DNA from: PALSA-505 sp963762615
Lineage (GTDB): Bacteria; Actinomycetota; Actinomycetes; Streptosporangiales; Streptosporangiaceae
Length of the DNA stretch: 64,000 bases
Direction: 5' to 3'
Assembly: GCA_963762615.1 (NCBI GenBank)
Contig: CAVXLG010000011.1
Coordinates: forward strand, 1 to 64,000
Below the pieces are notes generated by a model that was given only the letters and a program-made list of their open reading frames with translations, did no database searches and was not told the DNA's origin. The translations under genes were made by a program, and so were the position numbers. This document shows positions 43,406 through 52,399 of the stretch, in pieces (the stretch's first letter is position 1; every line of letters begins with the position of its first letter).

Positions 43406-43454
43406 AGCCGGCCATGGCCAGCCGCCTGCCGGCGACGGGAAGCCGGTCACCGGG

Positions 43455-44036
43455 CTAGCCTGATGCTGGCCCGCCAAGGCTCGGAATCGGGCCGGTGCTG
43501 GTGTCGATGACGGGGATGCCTGGCGCGACCGCGGTGGTGACGGCAGCCAGGCGGTCGCGGTCCAGCCGCCAGCCGCTGACCGGCTGGGTGGCCGCCGCGG
43601 TGACGCGGGGCAGCGGGCAGCCGGGAGCTGGCTCGTCGTACTTGGCGAGGTCTGGCGCGTCCGGGCGGCGCTGGATGCCGATGCACCGGGCCGGGCTGCC
43701 CGCCGGGTATCCCGGCCGCGAGTAGATGATGACCTGCTCGACATCGGCCCAGGGGACGAAGACGGCGCGGTCGCGCCGGAATGGCCAGCTGTCCCGCAAG
43801 TCCGCACCCAGCGTGATGCCTGCCTGGTCGGCGCGGAACGCGATCCGGCGGGTGGCGGGGCCGATCACGGCGGGCAGGGCGGTGATCGCGGCTATCCCGA
43901 GGAAGGTCAGCCCTACCGCGAGCGGCCCGGCGAGGAGGAAGCCGATAGCCAGGGCGAGCAGGCCGCCGGCCAGGGCCAGCATCGTGCCGCGGGCCAGCCG
44001 GTAGCGTTCTTCATAGCAGCCCTGGTCCGGGTGCAT
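43455..44036 (-). CDS. Two-helix membrane protein with PH-like C-terminal part
   Basis: 193 residues. Two adjacent membrane helices (GTMLALAGGLLALAIGFLLA and VGLTFLGIAAITALPAVI), then RRIAFRADQAGITLGADLRD and VPWADVEQVIIYSR, as in bacterial PH-type membrane proteins. Start ATG/GTG at 44036. Function unknown. Intact. Confidence 0.6.
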   Translation of the reverse strand: MHPDQGCYEERYRLARGTMLALAGGLLALAIGFLLAGPLAVGLTFLGIAAITALPAVIGPATRRIAFRADQAGITLGADLRDSWPFRRDRAVFVPWADVEQVIIYSRPGYPAGSPARCIGIQRRPDAPDLAKYDEPAPGCPLPRVTAAATQPVSGWRLDRDRLAAVTTAVAPGIPVIDTSTGPIPSLGGPASG

Positions 44037-44204
44037 TCCCTCATGATTCCATCAGGCCGGCAACTGTGGCCAGTGCCCTTCGCCAGCGGGCCGGCCGGAC
44101 CCTGGCCGGACAACGCCGCCGGCCAGCCGGGCGGCGGGAACCGCCGTGACCCGCCAGCCGAAAATGGATGGCGGCGCGCACGAAACGCCTGACATTGTTT
44201 GCCC

Positions 44205-44936
44205 GTGCCCAAGGTGTACTTCGACGAACGCATTGCGGAGCGGTACGAGCTCTACTGGCCGGACTTGTTCGAGCCCGCGGCTATCGACCCCGTCGTGAAC
44301 CTCCTGGCCGATCTGGCGGGCGACGGCGGCGCCCTCGAATTCGGCGTCGGCACCGGCCGCATCGCGGTCCCGCTCGGCCAGCGCGGCGTCCGCGTGCACG
44401 GGATCGACTTGTCCCCGGCCATGGTCGAGCAACTGCGGGCCAGGCAAGGCGCGGATGACATCGGCGTGACGGTCGGCGACTTCGCGACCACCCGGGTGGC
44501 CGGGACGTTCCGGCTCGTCTACCTGGTCCGCAACACGATCATGAACCTGATCACGCAGGACGAGCAGGTCGAGTGCTTCCGCAACGCCGCCGCGCACCTG
44601 GAGCCCGGCGGGTGCTTCGTGATCGAGGTCGTGGTTCCCGCGCTCCAGCGGCTCCCGCCCGGCGAGACCATCCGGGCGTTCACCGTGACCCCGGAGCACC
44701 TCGGCTTTGACGAGTACGACGTCGCAGCGCAGGGCCTCGTCTCGCATCACTACTGGGTCGTCGAGGATCAGCTCGAAATCTTCTCCTCGCCGTTTCGCTA
44801 CGTATGGCCGTCCGAGCTTGACCTCATGGCCCGGCTGGCCGGGATGACCCTGCGCGAGCGCTGGAGCGGCTGGGGGGAAGAACCCTTTACCAGCGATAGC
44901 GCGACGCACATCTCGGTCTGGGAGAAGGCAGGCTAG
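44205..44936 (+). CDS. Class I SAM-dependent methyltransferase
   Basis: 243 residues. SAM-binding motif I LEFGVGTGRIAVPL, acidic motif II VHGIDLSPAMVEQL, then VGDFATT and VYLVRNTIMNLI, C-terminal strand FTSDSATHISVWEK. Substrate unknown. GTG 44205 chosen; TTG 44199 also possible and no good ribosome site is visible, so the message may be leaderless. Confidence 0.8.
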   Translation: MPKVYFDERIAERYELYWPDLFEPAAIDPVVNLLADLAGDGGALEFGVGTGRIAVPLGQRGVRVHGIDLSPAMVEQLRARQGADDIGVTVGDFATTRVAGTFRLVYLVRNTIMNLITQDEQVECFRNAAAHLEPGGCFVIEVVVPALQRLPPGETIRAFTVTPEHLGFDEYDVAAQGLVSHHYWVVEDQLEIFSSPFRYVWPSELDLMARLAGMTLRERWSGWGEEPFTSDSATHISVWEKAG

Positions 44937-44961
44937 CGTCACCGTCGGCCAGATGCCCGGC

Positions 44962-45023
44962 GCGCGGCACCAGAAGCGTTCCGGCGGGCCGATGCCGGCG
45001 CGGCACCAGAAGCGTTCCGGCGG
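44962..45023. repeat. Direct repeat pair
   Basis: A 26-base sequence (GCGCGGCACCAGAAGCGTTC onward) is present at 44962-44987 and exactly again at 44998-45023. Lies between convergent genes. Purpose unknown. Confidence 0.7.
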
Positions 45024-45055
45024 CCAGCCGCCGCTGCGCCCGGCGCAGCGTGGCC

Positions 45056-46432
45056 TCAGTGAAACCGGTTGACGGGAGGCGGCAGCCAGGTGCCGTCGAG
45101 GATTTGCCGCCCGGGCCAGTAGGCGCGCAAGTACAGCGAGAACGGCCCGGCGGGGGCGGGCAGCCAGTTGCTCCGCAGTTCGTCGTCGTCCGGCGGCGTG
45201 GCCGAGGCCGTCAGGGTTAGCGACCCGTCGGCCGCGTGGTGCAGGCCGGCGTTCTTGGTGCCCAGCGAGTAGCGGTTCAGCGGGTTGGGATGGAAGAAGT
45301 GGTGCTCGTTATACAGCGTGAGGGACCAGAAGCCGCGGACCGGCGGCAGCCGATGCGGAGGGAAGGTCACGGCGTAGGAGCGTGACCCGTGCAGACGCTC
45401 GCCGCGCGAGTCGAGGTCCTGGTAGAAGTAGGTGGTTTCCTCGGGCGTGTTGACGAAGACGTTGGCCTTGCCCATCGCGGTCCGTGACAGGTAGTCGGTG
45501 CCGAACCGGGCGCCGTTGCGCTGCGTGCTCCAGTGCCCGGCCAGCGGCAGCCCGATGTTGCGGAACTGGAACAGGTCGGCGACCAGGCCCGCGTCCGCGT
45601 CCGCCGCCGCCGCGCGCAGCAGTTCGGCTACCCGGGGGCTGGCGGCCGCCGCCTGCAGCAGCGACTCCAGCCATCCGTACAGGGCTTCCTCCCCGGGCCG
45701 GGCCGGGACCTCGGCCATCACCTGGGGCAGCGCGGCGAAGAACCGCCCGGGGTCAACCCACCGGGTTTCCCGCTCGCCCGAGGTGGCATCCCCGGCCGGG
45801 AACACGGGCGCGGCGGTCCAGTCGGTGCTGCGCATCGCGCCGGTGTACTGACTCAGCGGGTACATCATCACCTGGTCGATGACCGGCTGGATCGCGGCCC
45901 GGTCGGCGTCGGTGTCATCCATGAACACCCGGGGAATGCACGCCGCGATCCGGGTGTCGAACCGGAACACCCCGGCAATCCCGGCGGGCGCCGGACCGTC
46001 CCACGACACCGGGGCCAGCAGGTACGCGCCCGGCTTGGTCTGGTGCATCGCGCCCAGCCGGACGAACGAGTCGGTGCGCTGGTCCACCGCCTGATACACC
46101 CAGAACCGGTCGCCGAAGTCGGGCACCTGCACCACCGACGGGCCCCGCGTCGCGTCGATGATCCCGAATCCGTACACCACGTCCTGGTTCGGGCAGGCGA
46201 CCAGTCGCTCCTCCGGCGTGACGTAATCGTGCAGCATCCCCGCACTGCCCGGCGGGGCCGCCGGAACCACCCCGCCGACCAGGCCCGGGGCCGGCACCTT
46301 CTCCATGATCGAGAGCCGGTTGTGCATGTTTACCAGCGGCCAGCCCCACAGGTAAGCCATCCGGCCGACCGAACGGACGTAATCCTCGGTCATCCGCGCT
46401 GCCGCGACTGGCGCGGCCGCTTCACCCGGCAT
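45056..46432 (-). CDS. DUF1254/DUF1214 domain protein
   Basis: 458 residues from ATG 46432, seven bases after AGGAGG. N-terminal DUF1254 (YLWGWPLVNMHNRLSIME, NQDVVYGFGIIDATRGPSVV, RFWVYQAVDQRTDSF) and C-terminal DUF1214 (GKANVFVNTPEETTYFYQD, GFWSLTLYNEHHFFHPN, SNWLPAPAGPFSLYLRAYWP). Family members are beta-rich proteins, often exported, of unknown activity; no signal peptide is seen here. Intact. Confidence 0.85.
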   Translation of the reverse strand: MPGEAAAPVAAARMTEDYVRSVGRMAYLWGWPLVNMHNRLSIMEKVPAPGLVGGVVPAAPPGSAGMLHDYVTPEERLVACPNQDVVYGFGIIDATRGPSVVQVPDFGDRFWVYQAVDQRTDSFVRLGAMHQTKPGAYLLAPVSWDGPAPAGIAGVFRFDTRIAACIPRVFMDDTDADRAAIQPVIDQVMMYPLSQYTGAMRSTDWTAAPVFPAGDATSGERETRWVDPGRFFAALPQVMAEVPARPGEEALYGWLESLLQAAAASPRVAELLRAAAADADAGLVADLFQFRNIGLPLAGHWSTQRNGARFGTDYLSRTAMGKANVFVNTPEETTYFYQDLDSRGERLHGSRSYAVTFPPHRLPPVRGFWSLTLYNEHHFFHPNPLNRYSLGTKNAGLHHAADGSLTLTASATPPDDDELRSNWLPAPAGPFSLYLRAYWPGRQILDGTWLPPPVNRFH

Positions 46433-46654
46433 CGAAGTCCTCCTCGGCCACCGCCGGCGACACCAGCAAAGCCATCCTGGCATGCGGCCATCACCCGGGA
46501 CCTGGCCGGCTGCCGCCCCGCTCCGCGCGCCTGACGGCGCCTGATCGCCGGGGCAGCTCAGGCGCCGTCCGGCGGCTGCCCGCGGACCGCGCGCCGTGCC
46601 GCCGCCTCGAGGTTTCCCGGCCGCCGCCACCCCCGCCTCTGGCATCATCGGTGT

Positions 46655-47107
46655 GTGACCAGCTCCGGCCTCGAACACCTCGCGCGAACCGCGTATGAAG
46701 CGCACCGCGGCGCCAACCCCGTGTCTCTCCCGTCCTGGGAAGACACCACCGAGCAGGAGCAGCAGGCCTGGCGCGCCGCCGTCGCCGCGGTCGCCGCGCA
46801 AACCGGCAGCACCCTCGTCGAGGCGGTCCCCACCGTGCGGTCGCTGCTCATCCAGGCCGGAGACCAGCGGCACAGCTTCCAAACCGACTTCACCGTCGGC
46901 CGCCAGGGCACCCTCGCCATCAGCGACGAATTCGCCTCGAACCACCACGCCCGCTTCCAGGTCGCCCACGGCCTGTGGTACGTCGAAGACGTCGGGTCAA
47001 CCAACGGCACCTGGCTCAACAAGCGTCGCATTCACGGGCCGCAGCGGCTGAAGAAGGGCGACAAGATCAAGATCGGGCACACCGTCATGATCGTGATCTC
47101 GGCCTGA
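46655..47107 (+). CDS. FHA-domain protein
   Basis: 150 residues from GTG 46655. C-terminal forkhead-associated domain: FTVGRQGTLAISDEFASNHH ARF, then YVEDVGSTNGTWLN and KKGDKIKIGHTVMIV. Conserved GR, SxxH and NGT residues for phosphothreonine binding are present. The N-terminal 60 residues are helical. Likely partner of a Ser/Thr kinase elsewhere. Confidence 0.85.
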   Translation: MTSSGLEHLARTAYEAHRGANPVSLPSWEDTTEQEQQAWRAAVAAVAAQTGSTLVEAVPTVRSLLIQAGDQRHSFQTDFTVGRQGTLAISDEFASNHHARFQVAHGLWYVEDVGSTNGTWLNKRRIHGPQRLKKGDKIKIGHTVMIVISA

Positions 47108-47247
47108 ACGACGCGGGATGAGCCGGGGCGTGCGGGCGAGCTGAACGCCGCCCGCGACCAGGCGCCAGCCCCGCCGAACGGCAGGACCGGCGTCGATGCC
47201 GTGGTCGGGCTCCGCCTGGCAGCGCGCTCACCTGGCAACCGCTTCGG

Positions 47248-47868
47248 TCAGCGGGGGCTGTCCTTGTCCCTGGCCTTGCGCTGCTTGTGCTTGACGCCGA
47301 GCCCGCCGAACATGGTGAGGCCGGTCAGGCGCAGTACCGGGGCGTTCGGGTCGTTGGACTCCGCGCTGCCCGACCCGGCGTCGCGCCCGCCGAACAGGGC
47401 GATGCCGGAGTCGATCACGCGCATCTCCGGCGGCACGATGATCTCCATCCCGCCGAACACCGCCGTGCAGTGCAGGGTGATCTCGCGCTGCGGCAGCTGA
47501 ACGTCGCGGAAGTCGAGCGACGCGCCGCCGAAGACGGTCACCGCGGTTATCTTCGGCTCGACCTGCCACTGCCCCTTCCGTGCTGCCCCGCCGAATATCG
47601 CGATGATCCGCTGGCGGCGTCCGGTGGCCGGGGCCAGGTCCGCGCGCGGCGCGACCTGCTGGCTCGTGGCCCTGGCCGGCAGGTCGTCGATGAGCGGCGC
47701 GATCTCGGCGTGCGTCTTGGCTTCGTAGACCGCGTCCAGCCGGTCGGAGTGTTCGGCTACCGACAGCCTGCCCTCGGCCAGTGCGGCGTTGAGTACGGCG
47801 GCAGCCTGCTCGCGGTCGGCGTCCGAGGCCCGCAGCCGGGAATTTGCGTTGAAAGGTTCGGGGTGCAC
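47248..47868 (-). CDS. DUF1707 + LiaF-like domain protein
   Basis: 206 residues. N-terminal DUF1707 (LRASDADREQAAAVLNAALA, SDRLDAVYEAKTHAEIAPL) and a C-terminal LiaF-like beta-helix domain with repeated FGG turns (IIAIFGGAARKG, VTVFGGASLDF, TAVFGGMEIIVP, IALFGG, TMFGGLGVK). No membrane helix. Related to cell-envelope stress proteins. Divergent from the ABC-F gene. Intact. Confidence 0.85.
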   Translation of the reverse strand: MHPEPFNANSRLRASDADREQAAAVLNAALAEGRLSVAEHSDRLDAVYEAKTHAEIAPLIDDLPARATSQQVAPRADLAPATGRRQRIIAIFGGAARKGQWQVEPKITAVTVFGGASLDFRDVQLPQREITLHCTAVFGGMEIIVPPEMRVIDSGIALFGGRDAGSGSAESNDPNAPVLRLTGLTMFGGLGVKHKQRKARDKDSPR

Positions 47869-47977
47869 CCGGCTATTGTCGGCCCTGCCGGGTTATCGCG
47901 AAAGCCCGGGGCACCGAGGGCAGGCCGCGGCGCGCGAGGACCGCGGCGCCGTCGGCCAGAGCGAGGGGAGGGCGCAG

Positions 47978-49585
47978 GTGGGGCACGTCGAAGCCGCGCA
48001 CCTCAGCCACACCCTGCCGGACGGCCGGCTGCTGCTGGACGACGTATCGTTCCGGGTGGGCGAGGGCACGACCGCCGCCCTGATCGGCCCGAACGGCGCC
48101 GGCAAGACCACGCTGATGCGGCTGATCGCCGGCGACCTGCAGCCCCAGTCGGGAGCGGTCACGAGCAGCGGCGGGCTCGGCGTGATGCGGCAGTTCGTCG
48201 GCGGTCCCCGCGACGAGCCATCGGTCCGGGACCTGCTGGTCTCGGTTTCGCCGCCGCGGATCCGCGCGGCCGCCGGACGGCTGGACGCGGCCGAGCTGGC
48301 GATGATGGAGCGCGACGACGAGCAGTCACAGCTGCGGTACGCGGCGGCCCTCGCCGACTGGGGCGACGCGGGCGGCTACGAGGCCGAGGTGGCATGGGAC
48401 GCCTGCACGATCGCCGCGCTCGGCATTGCGTACGAGCAATGCCGCTGGCGGGACACCAATACCCTGTCCGGCGGCGAGCGCAAGCGCCTGGTTCTGGAGG
48501 CGCTGCTGGGCGGCCCGGCCGAGGTGCTGCTGCTCGACGAGCCTGACAACTATCTCGACGTACCTGCCAAGCAGTGGCTGGAGCAGCAGCTCGCCGCGAC
48601 GGCCAAGACCATCCTGCTGGTCAGCCACGACCGGGAGCTGCTGGCCAACTGCGCGCAGCGGATCATCACCGTTGAAGACGGCCGGGCCTGGGTGCACGGC
48701 GGCGGGTTCGCCAGTTACGCGCAGGCCCGCAGCGACCGCATCTCCCGGCTGGACGAGCTGCGCCGCCGGTGGGACGAAGACCACGAAAAGCTCAAGGCGC
48801 TGGTCCGGATGTACCGGCACAAGGCCTCCTACAACGACGCCATGGCCTCCCGGCTGCAGGCCGCAGAGACCAGGCTGCGGAAGTTCGAGCAGGCCGGGCC
48901 GCCCGAGCTGGCGCCGCGCGAGCAGAACATCCGGATGCGGCTGCGCGGCGCGCGCACCGGCAAGCGCGCGGTGATCTGCGAGGACCTGGAGCTGACCGGG
49001 CTGATGAACCCGTTCAGCCTGGAAGTGTGGTTCGGCGAGCGGGTCGCGGTGCTCGGCTCCAACGGCTCGGGCAAGTCCGCGCTGCTCCGGCTGCTCGCCG
49101 GGGAGCCGGTCGCGCACAGCGGCCGGTGGCGGCTCGGCGCCCGGATCTCCGCGGGGCTGTTCGCGCAGACCCATGACCGGCCAGATCTTGCCGAACGAAC
49201 GCCTGCCGAGGTTCTCATGTCCGAGCATGCACTGCTCCGGAACGAGGCCATGGCCGCGCTTGCTCGCTATGAGCTGCAGCTGTGCGCCTCGCAGCCGTTC
49301 GGGACCCTCTCTGGCGGACAGCAGGCGCGGGTGCAGATCCTGCTGCTCGAGCTGGCGGGATCCACCCTGCTGCTGCTGGACGAGCCGACCGACAACCTCG
49401 ACCTGGCCAGCGCCGAGGCGCTGCAGAGCGGCCTGGAATCCTACGAAGGCGTCGTGCTCGCGGTCACCCACGACCGGTGGTTCGCCCGGTCGTTCGACCG
49501 GTTCGCCGTCTTCGGCTCGGACGGGGACGTGTACGAAGCTGCGGACCCGGTCTGGGACGAGAGCCGGACGGTCAGGCCAAGATAG
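47978..49585 (+). CDS. ABC-F family ATPase
   Basis: 535 residues. Two ABC domains without membrane helices: Walker A GPNGAGKTT and GSNGSGKSA; signatures LSGGERKRL and LSGGQQARV; Walker B VLLLDEPDNYLD and LLLLDEPTDNLD; linker with a charged helical hairpin (RRRWDEDHEKLKALVRMYRH). ABC-F proteins act on ribosomes, as translation factors or antibiotic protection proteins. The first Walker B has DEPDN instead of DEPTN. GTG 47978 follows GGGGAGGG. Intact. Confidence 0.88.
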   Translation: MGHVEAAHLSHTLPDGRLLLDDVSFRVGEGTTAALIGPNGAGKTTLMRLIAGDLQPQSGAVTSSGGLGVMRQFVGGPRDEPSVRDLLVSVSPPRIRAAAGRLDAAELAMMERDDEQSQLRYAAALADWGDAGGYEAEVAWDACTIAALGIAYEQCRWRDTNTLSGGERKRLVLEALLGGPAEVLLLDEPDNYLDVPAKQWLEQQLAATAKTILLVSHDRELLANCAQRIITVEDGRAWVHGGGFASYAQARSDRISRLDELRRRWDEDHEKLKALVRMYRHKASYNDAMASRLQAAETRLRKFEQAGPPELAPREQNIRMRLRGARTGKRAVICEDLELTGLMNPFSLEVWFGERVAVLGSNGSGKSALLRLLAGEPVAHSGRWRLGARISAGLFAQTHDRPDLAERTPAEVLMSEHALLRNEAMAALARYELQLCASQPFGTLSGGQQARVQILLLELAGSTLLLLDEPTDNLDLASAEALQSGLESYEGVVLAVTHDRWFARSFDRFAVFGSDGDVYEAADPVWDESRTVRPR

Positions 49586-49660
49586 AGCGGGCTTGCTAGG
49601 CTGTCGGGACATTGCTCGGGCCGGGCTCTCCCGGCCGTCAGCTCCTGAAGGGTCCAGACA

Positions 49661-49783
49661 GTGAAGAAGTTCCTCCTGATTGCCCTGGTCGGCATGGGCG
49701 CTTTCGTGCTCTGGCGGAAGGTGCAGGCCGATCGCGCCGAGCTTGACCTGTGGACGGAGGCCACCACAGCCGACGATGAGTGA
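49661..49783 (+). CDS. DLW-39 family micro-protein, 40 aa
   Basis: Starts GTG at 49661: MKKFLLIALVGMGAFVLWRK, then VQADRAELDLWTEATTADDE. A short membrane helix followed by the family-defining DLW motif. Conserved in actinobacteria, where as I recall it lies near gyrA and the tRNA-Ile/tRNA-Ala genes. Here tRNA-Ala is less than 1 kb downstream, which supports this stretch as core chromosome. Function unknown. Confidence 0.85.
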   Translation: MKKFLLIALVGMGAFVLWRKVQADRAELDLWTEATTADDE

Positions 49784-49846
49784 AGGTCCGGCCGGGGCCC
49801 CGGAGCCCTGACCGGAGCGCCTGGGCCGGCACCTGGGGGTGATCAG

Positions 49847-50554
49847 GTGAGCAGCGCACCACCGCACATCTCGGTGGTGTGCTGCGGACTGGTCGGAACG
49901 ACGGTCGGGGACGGCGCAGGCCAGGAGAGCATGGTTGAGCGTGCGTTCGCCGAGGCGATCGCGACGCAGGGCGTGGTCGCGGGGACCAGCGACTTCGCGC
50001 GGTGCATGGCTCAGGTCAGCCGGGCCCGGGGACGCTCGACCGTCGATGTCTTCGGCAGTCTCTTCCCGGACAACCAGGCCCGTGCCCAGGCCGCGAGCAT
50101 GGCTTTCGAAAGGTCCTACCGCGCGGCCGTCGGCCGCACCGGGCTGACTGCCCTGCCTGGCGCGGAGGACGCGATCGGCAAACTCACCGGATCCGGGGTC
50201 CGGGTGTGCCTGGTGACGGGCCTGCCCAGGGAAGTGGCCACCCTCATCCTGGGCACGCTCGGCTGGCGGGGACCCGGTTACCCCGTGCTGTGCCCCGACG
50301 ACGTGCCGCGGGGATTTCCCTGGCCCGACCTGGTGCTCACCGCCCTGCTCAGGTTCGGCGGCGGTGACGTGCGCGAGATGGCCGTGGCCAGCGGGACCGA
50401 GCATGGCCTCGTCGCCGGCCGCAGGGCCGGGGCGCAGATCGTCGCCGGGGTCCTGACCGGCCCGCACACCCCGGCCCGGATGCGCAGGGCCGGGGCCACC
50501 CACCTGATCGAGAGCATCGCCGAACTGCCGGAACTGGTCGCCGCGGCCGGTTAG
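49847..50554 (+). CDS. HAD-like protein with missing catalytic aspartates
   Basis: 235 residues, GTG start. Resembles phosphonatase-type HAD hydrolases over its length (ERAFAEAIATQGVVAGTS, LPGAEDAIGKLTGSGVRVCL, CPDDVPRGFPWPDLVLTALL). Motif I reads VVCCGLVGTTV where the nucleophile should be Asp (CCDLVGTT). Motif IV reads ASGTEHG where AGDTASD is normal. Nucleophile and metal-binding Asp are all Gly, so it is probably not a phosphatase. Reading frame is intact, so the protein may have a binding role. Confidence 0.75.
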   Translation: MSSAPPHISVVCCGLVGTTVGDGAGQESMVERAFAEAIATQGVVAGTSDFARCMAQVSRARGRSTVDVFGSLFPDNQARAQAASMAFERSYRAAVGRTGLTALPGAEDAIGKLTGSGVRVCLVTGLPREVATLILGTLGWRGPGYPVLCPDDVPRGFPWPDLVLTALLRFGGGDVREMAVASGTEHGLVAGRRAGAQIVAGVLTGPHTPARMRRAGATHLIESIAELPELVAAAG

Positions 50555-50626
50555 GCCTGCCCCGCGCTCGCCGCCTAACCTGCGCCGGGGCCAGCCTGGG
50601 CCGGTACCCTGAGAGCAGCGTTCCGC

Positions 50627-50702
50627 GGGGCCATAGCTCAGCTGGCAGAGCGCCTGGTTTGCAACCAGGAGGTCAGGGGTTCGACTCCCCTTGGCTCCAC
50701 CA
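50627..50702 (+). tRNA. tRNA-Ala(UGC)
   Basis: Complete cloverleaf: acceptor GGGGCCA / TGGCTCC, D-arm GCTC-AGCTGGCA-GAGC, anticodon arm CCTGG-TTTGCAA-CCAGG (anticodon TGC), variable AGGTC, T-arm AGGGG-TTCGACT-CCCCT, discriminator A at 50699, encoded CCA to 50702. The 3' half is duplicated at 62265-62309. Confidence 0.95.
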
Positions 50703-50906
50703 GGAGGTGTTCACACCTCACCACCATCTATGTTCACATCTGGCAGTGACATTCTTGCTGTCGCGCTGGGGTGATGTTGTTTCCTGGTTTGCGTGCGGTT
50801 GGGCTGTCGCCGCGGGCTGTTTCCGGGTTGTGAGGGCGCGTCACCGGGGTGTCCGTCGTGGCGTGGTGGTTCCGGCTGGCTGGGGATGGCTGGGATGCCG
50901 GGCTGG

Positions 50907-52394
50907 TTATGGCGGGGCGGCGAGCTGGGCGAGGGTGGTCCGCCGCCGCTTGCGTGTTCGCGGGGGGAGCCCGGCGGCGGCGCGGCGCTGGTTGCCGGCT
51001 TGCCGTGTGTCCCAGGCGGTGAGGATGCGCTGGTTGCGGACGACCAGGGCGCAGGTGAGCCAGAGCGTGAGCGGGGTGAGGCCGAGCAGGCGGCACCAGC
51101 CGCGGGCGATGTTATTGGTGGCGGTGTCCTTGATGGTGGAGTTAGCGCGTTCGGCGCTGGTGCGCCGGGTGTAGGAGCGCCGCCAGTCGGCGGAGGGGTA
51201 GTCGTGTTTCTGCCGGGTCTTGGCCGCGACGTCCGGGGGGACGGTGATGGTCTGCTGGGTGCAGCAGGCGGGCGGGTGCTGCGGCGGGGTGAGGATCTCG
51301 GGCCGGTCCCGGCTGAGCAGCATCGAGGCGGGACGGAGGGGGCAGCGGATCTTGCCCATTGCAGCCGGGCATATCACGCGATGGTAGCCATCGGCATCGT
51401 CGGCGGCGTGCCGGCCGAGCTTGTGCCGGGCAAGCTCGGCGGTCTGCTGGTCGTGCGCGGCGACCTGCTCGCCGGCGGCCCCGGGCGGCAGCGGGCTGAG
51501 TTCCAGCAGCGTGCGGGGTGTTTGCGGGCAGTAGAGGTTGCCGTTGGCGATGATGGCGCCGTCGTGTGTGCCCTTGGGGCCGCGGTCGTGCGGGTGCAGG
51601 TCCTGGACGAGCTGGGCGCCGGCGTTGCGGAGCGGCACTGCCCAGGTCTGAGCGTCGCGGTGAGCGTAGCCGGAGTCGTCGATGACGTCGCCGAGGGGTA
51701 TGCCGTCGCCGGCCATGCGCAGCAGCGCGGCGGCGAGCTGCCGGACGGGGTCGTGGTCGCAGCCGGCCAGCGTCATGCGGCGGACAAGCTCGGGCACGGG
51801 CGGCCTGTTTTCCTCGCGCGTCATGACCGCCAGGGACAGGTAGTAGCCGAAGAACATCTCGCCTTTCGGTCCGGGGAGGTTGCTGTTGCGGTGGCCCCAG
51901 GCGGCTTCGGGGTCGGCGCACTCGATGGCGCCGTGCCGGGGCGGCCGGGACCAGGTTTCGGCGTCTGTCCAGTCGCCGGCCAGCGCCGCGCTGCTGTTCT
52001 TGTGCGCGGCGGGGATGCTGGCCTCGAGCAGGACGTCGCAGGCTGACTGGAGGGCGCCGGACGGCGCGCCGTCGGGCTCGGGCTTGCCGATCGCTCGGGT
52101 GATGAGGCGGGCGGTGTGCTCGACTTGCCGGTAGGTGAGCTGGTGGGGGCCGGTCTTCCAGGTCACGGTCACGCCGAGGCGTTCCTGGTCGGCGGCGGGG
52201 AGGCTGGTCAGTGCCTGGCGGACCCGGGTCAGGTGCGCGGGCCGGCCGTCAGCCAGCGTGAGGTGCATGCCGATCAGTAAGGTCCGGGCCGTCAGCTGAC
52301 GGTCGCGGACAGCGCGGGGCAGCAGGCCCTCGATCGCGTCCGCGGCGCCGGAAGCGTCGATGATGTCCTCGACCGCCGCCAGCGGAACGCTCAC
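50907..52394 (-). CDS. DDE transposase (IS4/IS1182-like fold)
   Basis: 495 residues, GTG start five bases after the upstream stop. Features of DDE_Tnp_1-type transposases: KGEMFFGYYLSLAVMTREEN, DVIDDSGYAHRDAQTW with the middle Asp, AGAQLVQDLHPHDRGPKG, and SAERANSTIKDTATNNIARG with the Glu near the C-terminus. I cannot fix the first Asp with certainty (GAIECADPEAAWG is a candidate). Arg-rich tail probably contacts DNA. Unusual in being coupled to a recombinase-like partner. Confidence 0.75.
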   Translation of the reverse strand: MSVPLAAVEDIIDASGAADAIEGLLPRAVRDRQLTARTLLIGMHLTLADGRPAHLTRVRQALTSLPAADQERLGVTVTWKTGPHQLTYRQVEHTARLITRAIGKPEPDGAPSGALQSACDVLLEASIPAAHKNSSAALAGDWTDAETWSRPPRHGAIECADPEAAWGHRNSNLPGPKGEMFFGYYLSLAVMTREENRPPVPELVRRMTLAGCDHDPVRQLAAALLRMAGDGIPLGDVIDDSGYAHRDAQTWAVPLRNAGAQLVQDLHPHDRGPKGTHDGAIIANGNLYCPQTPRTLLELSPLPPGAAGEQVAAHDQQTAELARHKLGRHAADDADGYHRVICPAAMGKIRCPLRPASMLLSRDRPEILTPPQHPPACCTQQTITVPPDVAAKTRQKHDYPSADWRRSYTRRTSAERANSTIKDTATNNIARGWCRLLGLTPLTLWLTCALVVRNQRILTAWDTRQAGNQRRAAAGLPPRTRKRRRTTLAQLAAPP

Positions 52395-52399
52395 CGCGG

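Noticed and set aside
45533..46534. 333-codon plus-strand frame opposite the DUF1254/DUF1214 gene
   Set aside because: Antisense of a well-conserved protein; no independent support.
48326..50503. A 725-codon open frame on the minus strand opposite the ABC-F, DLW-39 and HAD-like genes
   Set aside because: It lies entirely opposite clear genes; its sequence has no domain pattern and reflects high GC at third positions.
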